This document shows positions 62,564-64,000 of a stretch of DNA of 64,000 nt, one piece after another. The notes under the pieces are model-generated. The model saw only the letters and a program-made list of their open reading frames with translations. It had not been told where the DNA came from and searched no databases. Within the stretch, counting starts at the first letter, position 1. Every line of letters begins with the position of its first letter. The stretch comes from Hymenoscyphus infarciens. Its lineage: Eukaryota; Ascomycota; Leotiomycetes; Helotiales; Helotiaceae. A program made the position numbers and the translations under genes. Location: positions 1 through 64,000 of the forward strand of contig LLCB01000032.1 of assembly GCA_001414345.1 (NCBI GenBank), in the 5' to 3' direction.

Positions 62564-63730
62564 ATGGCACCAAGTCTTCCTCAATTCTCGGCGGCACGAA
62601 TGCGCTCGTATATCTTCCGACTGCCACTGTTTACGAGGAGTATTATCGCGATTATACTCCTGCTCTGGACGTTGAGCTATCAGAAGGTTTTTGATCTGGT
62701 GCAATGGGGGGCTTTGATTCCGAAGGAGATTGGGATTAGTACTAGTTTGTGTCCCTTTTCCTATTGCTATGTGTCTTTGCTCCAGGTATTTGGTCATGAA
62801 GAGGGATTTTTTGGGTGAAGAGGGGGTGGCATGGAAAAGCTTTTGCAAGAGATGTGCTAATGGTGTTGGTGATTACAGTGTATAGGACGAATACGTTTCC
62901 GCTAATTCATAATGGGATTTTCCATACCTTTTTCAATTTGATTGCTCTTGCGCCTCTGTTGGAAAGGTTTGAGGCTGAGTACGGGACTTTGACTAGTTTG
63001 GGGCTATTCCTTGGTCGTGAGTTATACTTTACCCCCCTAATTCTTGGATGGCAGATTACTGATTGGTTCGATGTTGGTGTAGCGCTTTCTACGATTCCGG
63101 CGCTGTTGTATACTCTTATTGAAAGGGGGATTTTGGGGATGAATACTGCGGTTTTGGGATCGAGGTATGAACACATTTGGGGTGAAAGGGGAAGAGAGAG
63201 GGAACAGGAATGGGCTAACTTATGTTGTAGTATTTGGGTCTTCACATTACTTGCTATGGAAGCGGTAAAGACGTATAAAACGAATCCCTCGTTCCAGCTT
63301 GGGACGGTCCAGGTACCTACTTGGATTACACCACTTGTTCTGGTGGTGTTCGTCTCGGTTCTGGTTCCGAATACAAGTTTCTTGGGACATTTGTGTGGTC
63401 TTGCTTTTGGATATGGTTGTAAGTTCCCGCCTTCTCTTCCCCTCGCTCATCATCATACACAAACCAAAGAACAGAACTAATGAGGGAATAGGGGGCCTGG
63501 GGTATCTCAAGTTTCTGGCACCACCTGAGTGGGCACTCCGCTGGATTGAGGGGAAACTCAATTTACTTGGGCGATTGCCGCATTATGTGTCGGTTGATCA
63601 GAAGACTTATGGAAGATTCGGGGTTCTGCCTACGTCGACTAACAATGTGTCGAATGTCAGTTTGCCGACGGGGGATAGGATGCAGGTTGAAATGGGGTTG
63701 GTGGGAAGTTCTCAGAGATTGGGCCCTTGA
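62564..63730 (+). CDS. RBD2: Rhomboid protease Rbd2
   Basis: Predicted 275-aa protein from five exons: 62564-62744, 62879-63016, 63083-63164, 63231-63418 and 63492-63730. It has several membrane helices. HTFFNLIALAPLLERFEAEY carries the HxxxN motif. The catalytic Ser is in VLGSSIWVF (S134, split by intron 3) and the catalytic His in LGHLCGLAFGYGW (H187). The tail LKFLAPPEWALRW, then LGRLPHYVSVDQKTYGRFG, is typical of filamentous-fungal Rbd2. In Aspergillus and fission yeast, Rbd2-type rhomboids act in the Golgi in SREBP cleavage and hypoxia response. The GSSI form lacks the usual second Gly of GxSG. Donor GTGAGT at exon 2 restores the family's FLGPLSTIP. Confidence 0.93.
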
Positions 63731-64000
63731 AGGATGTTTATGTAGCGATTGGGCTGGGAAGTTTGGAACTTGTCATTTGTATAGAAAAATAGCATATTTG
63801 GCGTTTTTTTCGGAGGGAGGTTTTGGGTTGTAGGCTGCTAGGTATTGCATGCGTAATTGTTAGAGGGACCTGTTTGTGTATGATATGTCAGTATATCGAA
63901 TAAAACACTCGAAATACATTTCTATTGATAAGAAAGTTGAAATTACAATCCCATTGTTTCACAAATTCAAACTCACCTCGGTACTTAACACCTTGATAGC
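63731..64000. other. RBD2 downstream end of window
   Basis: RBD2 3' region with an AATAAA-like signal (GAATAAAACAC) at about 63899. Nothing else. Confidence 0.5.

Noticed and set aside
62234..62848. 204-codon minus-strand open frame upstream of RBD2
   Set aside because: Its composition mirrors the repeat units and the RBD2 first exon on the other strand; no family wording; overlaps a confident gene.

Overview
This window is nuclear DNA of a filamentous ascomycete (Pezizomycotina). The evidence is genes broken by many short introns (about 45-200 bp, GT...AG, several with a TGCTAAT/CTAAC-like branch site), fungal-type proteins, and a large AT-rich block whose decay looks like repeat-induced point mutation (RIP). 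The protein flavour leans towards Leotiomycetes, but that is only an impression.

Regions: 0-10 kb is gene-poor. It holds an (ATA)n microsatellite, LST7 (folliculin homologue), a decayed GNAT acetyltransferase and a degenerate CTCAGAGTA-type repeat. 10.5-28 kb is a housekeeping cluster: DHH1, PRI1, a BTB / FG-like linker / Nudix fusion protein, RRP6, MDM35, a small two-helix membrane protein and GPI1. PRI1 and the BTB-Nudix gene share a 293-bp divergent promoter, and RRP6 and MDM35 a 233-bp one. 28.97-41.33 kb is a nested transposon: a Ty1/copia-type element on the minus strand (190-bp LTRs, 5-bp target duplication CTTAG) whose integrase region was split by a second LTR element (495-bp LTRs, duplication TTATA). 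Both are heavily mutated by transitions. The outer element sits inside a host gene that is now a pseudogene.

41.3-49 kb is a graveyard of gene relics (a P450 piece, a piece of a fungal N-terminal domain, a multi-frame membrane-protein pseudogene), with intact RSA3 and an intron-containing tRNA-Ser(UGA) among them. 50-64 kb is again compact: MOG1, a HINT-type HIT protein, a Sec14/CRAL-TRIO protein with a mitochondrial-looking N-terminus, DAM1, BUD20, mitochondrial aconitase ACO1 and the rhomboid RBD2.

Together the genes cover mRNA decay (DHH1, RRP6), ribosome assembly (RSA3, BUD20), DNA priming (PRI1), kinetochore attachment (DAM1), nuclear transport (MOG1), phospholipid handling (MDM35, CRAL-TRIO), GPI anchoring (GPI1), TCA cycle (ACO1) and TORC1 signalling (LST7). 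No operon or biosynthetic cluster is seen. Exon boundaries were deduced by hand from reading frame, splice signals and family knowledge; for every spliced gene the frames close exactly. The least ordinary items are the nested RIP-mutated retrotransposons with their modular non-coding inner element, and the BTB-Nudix fusion.
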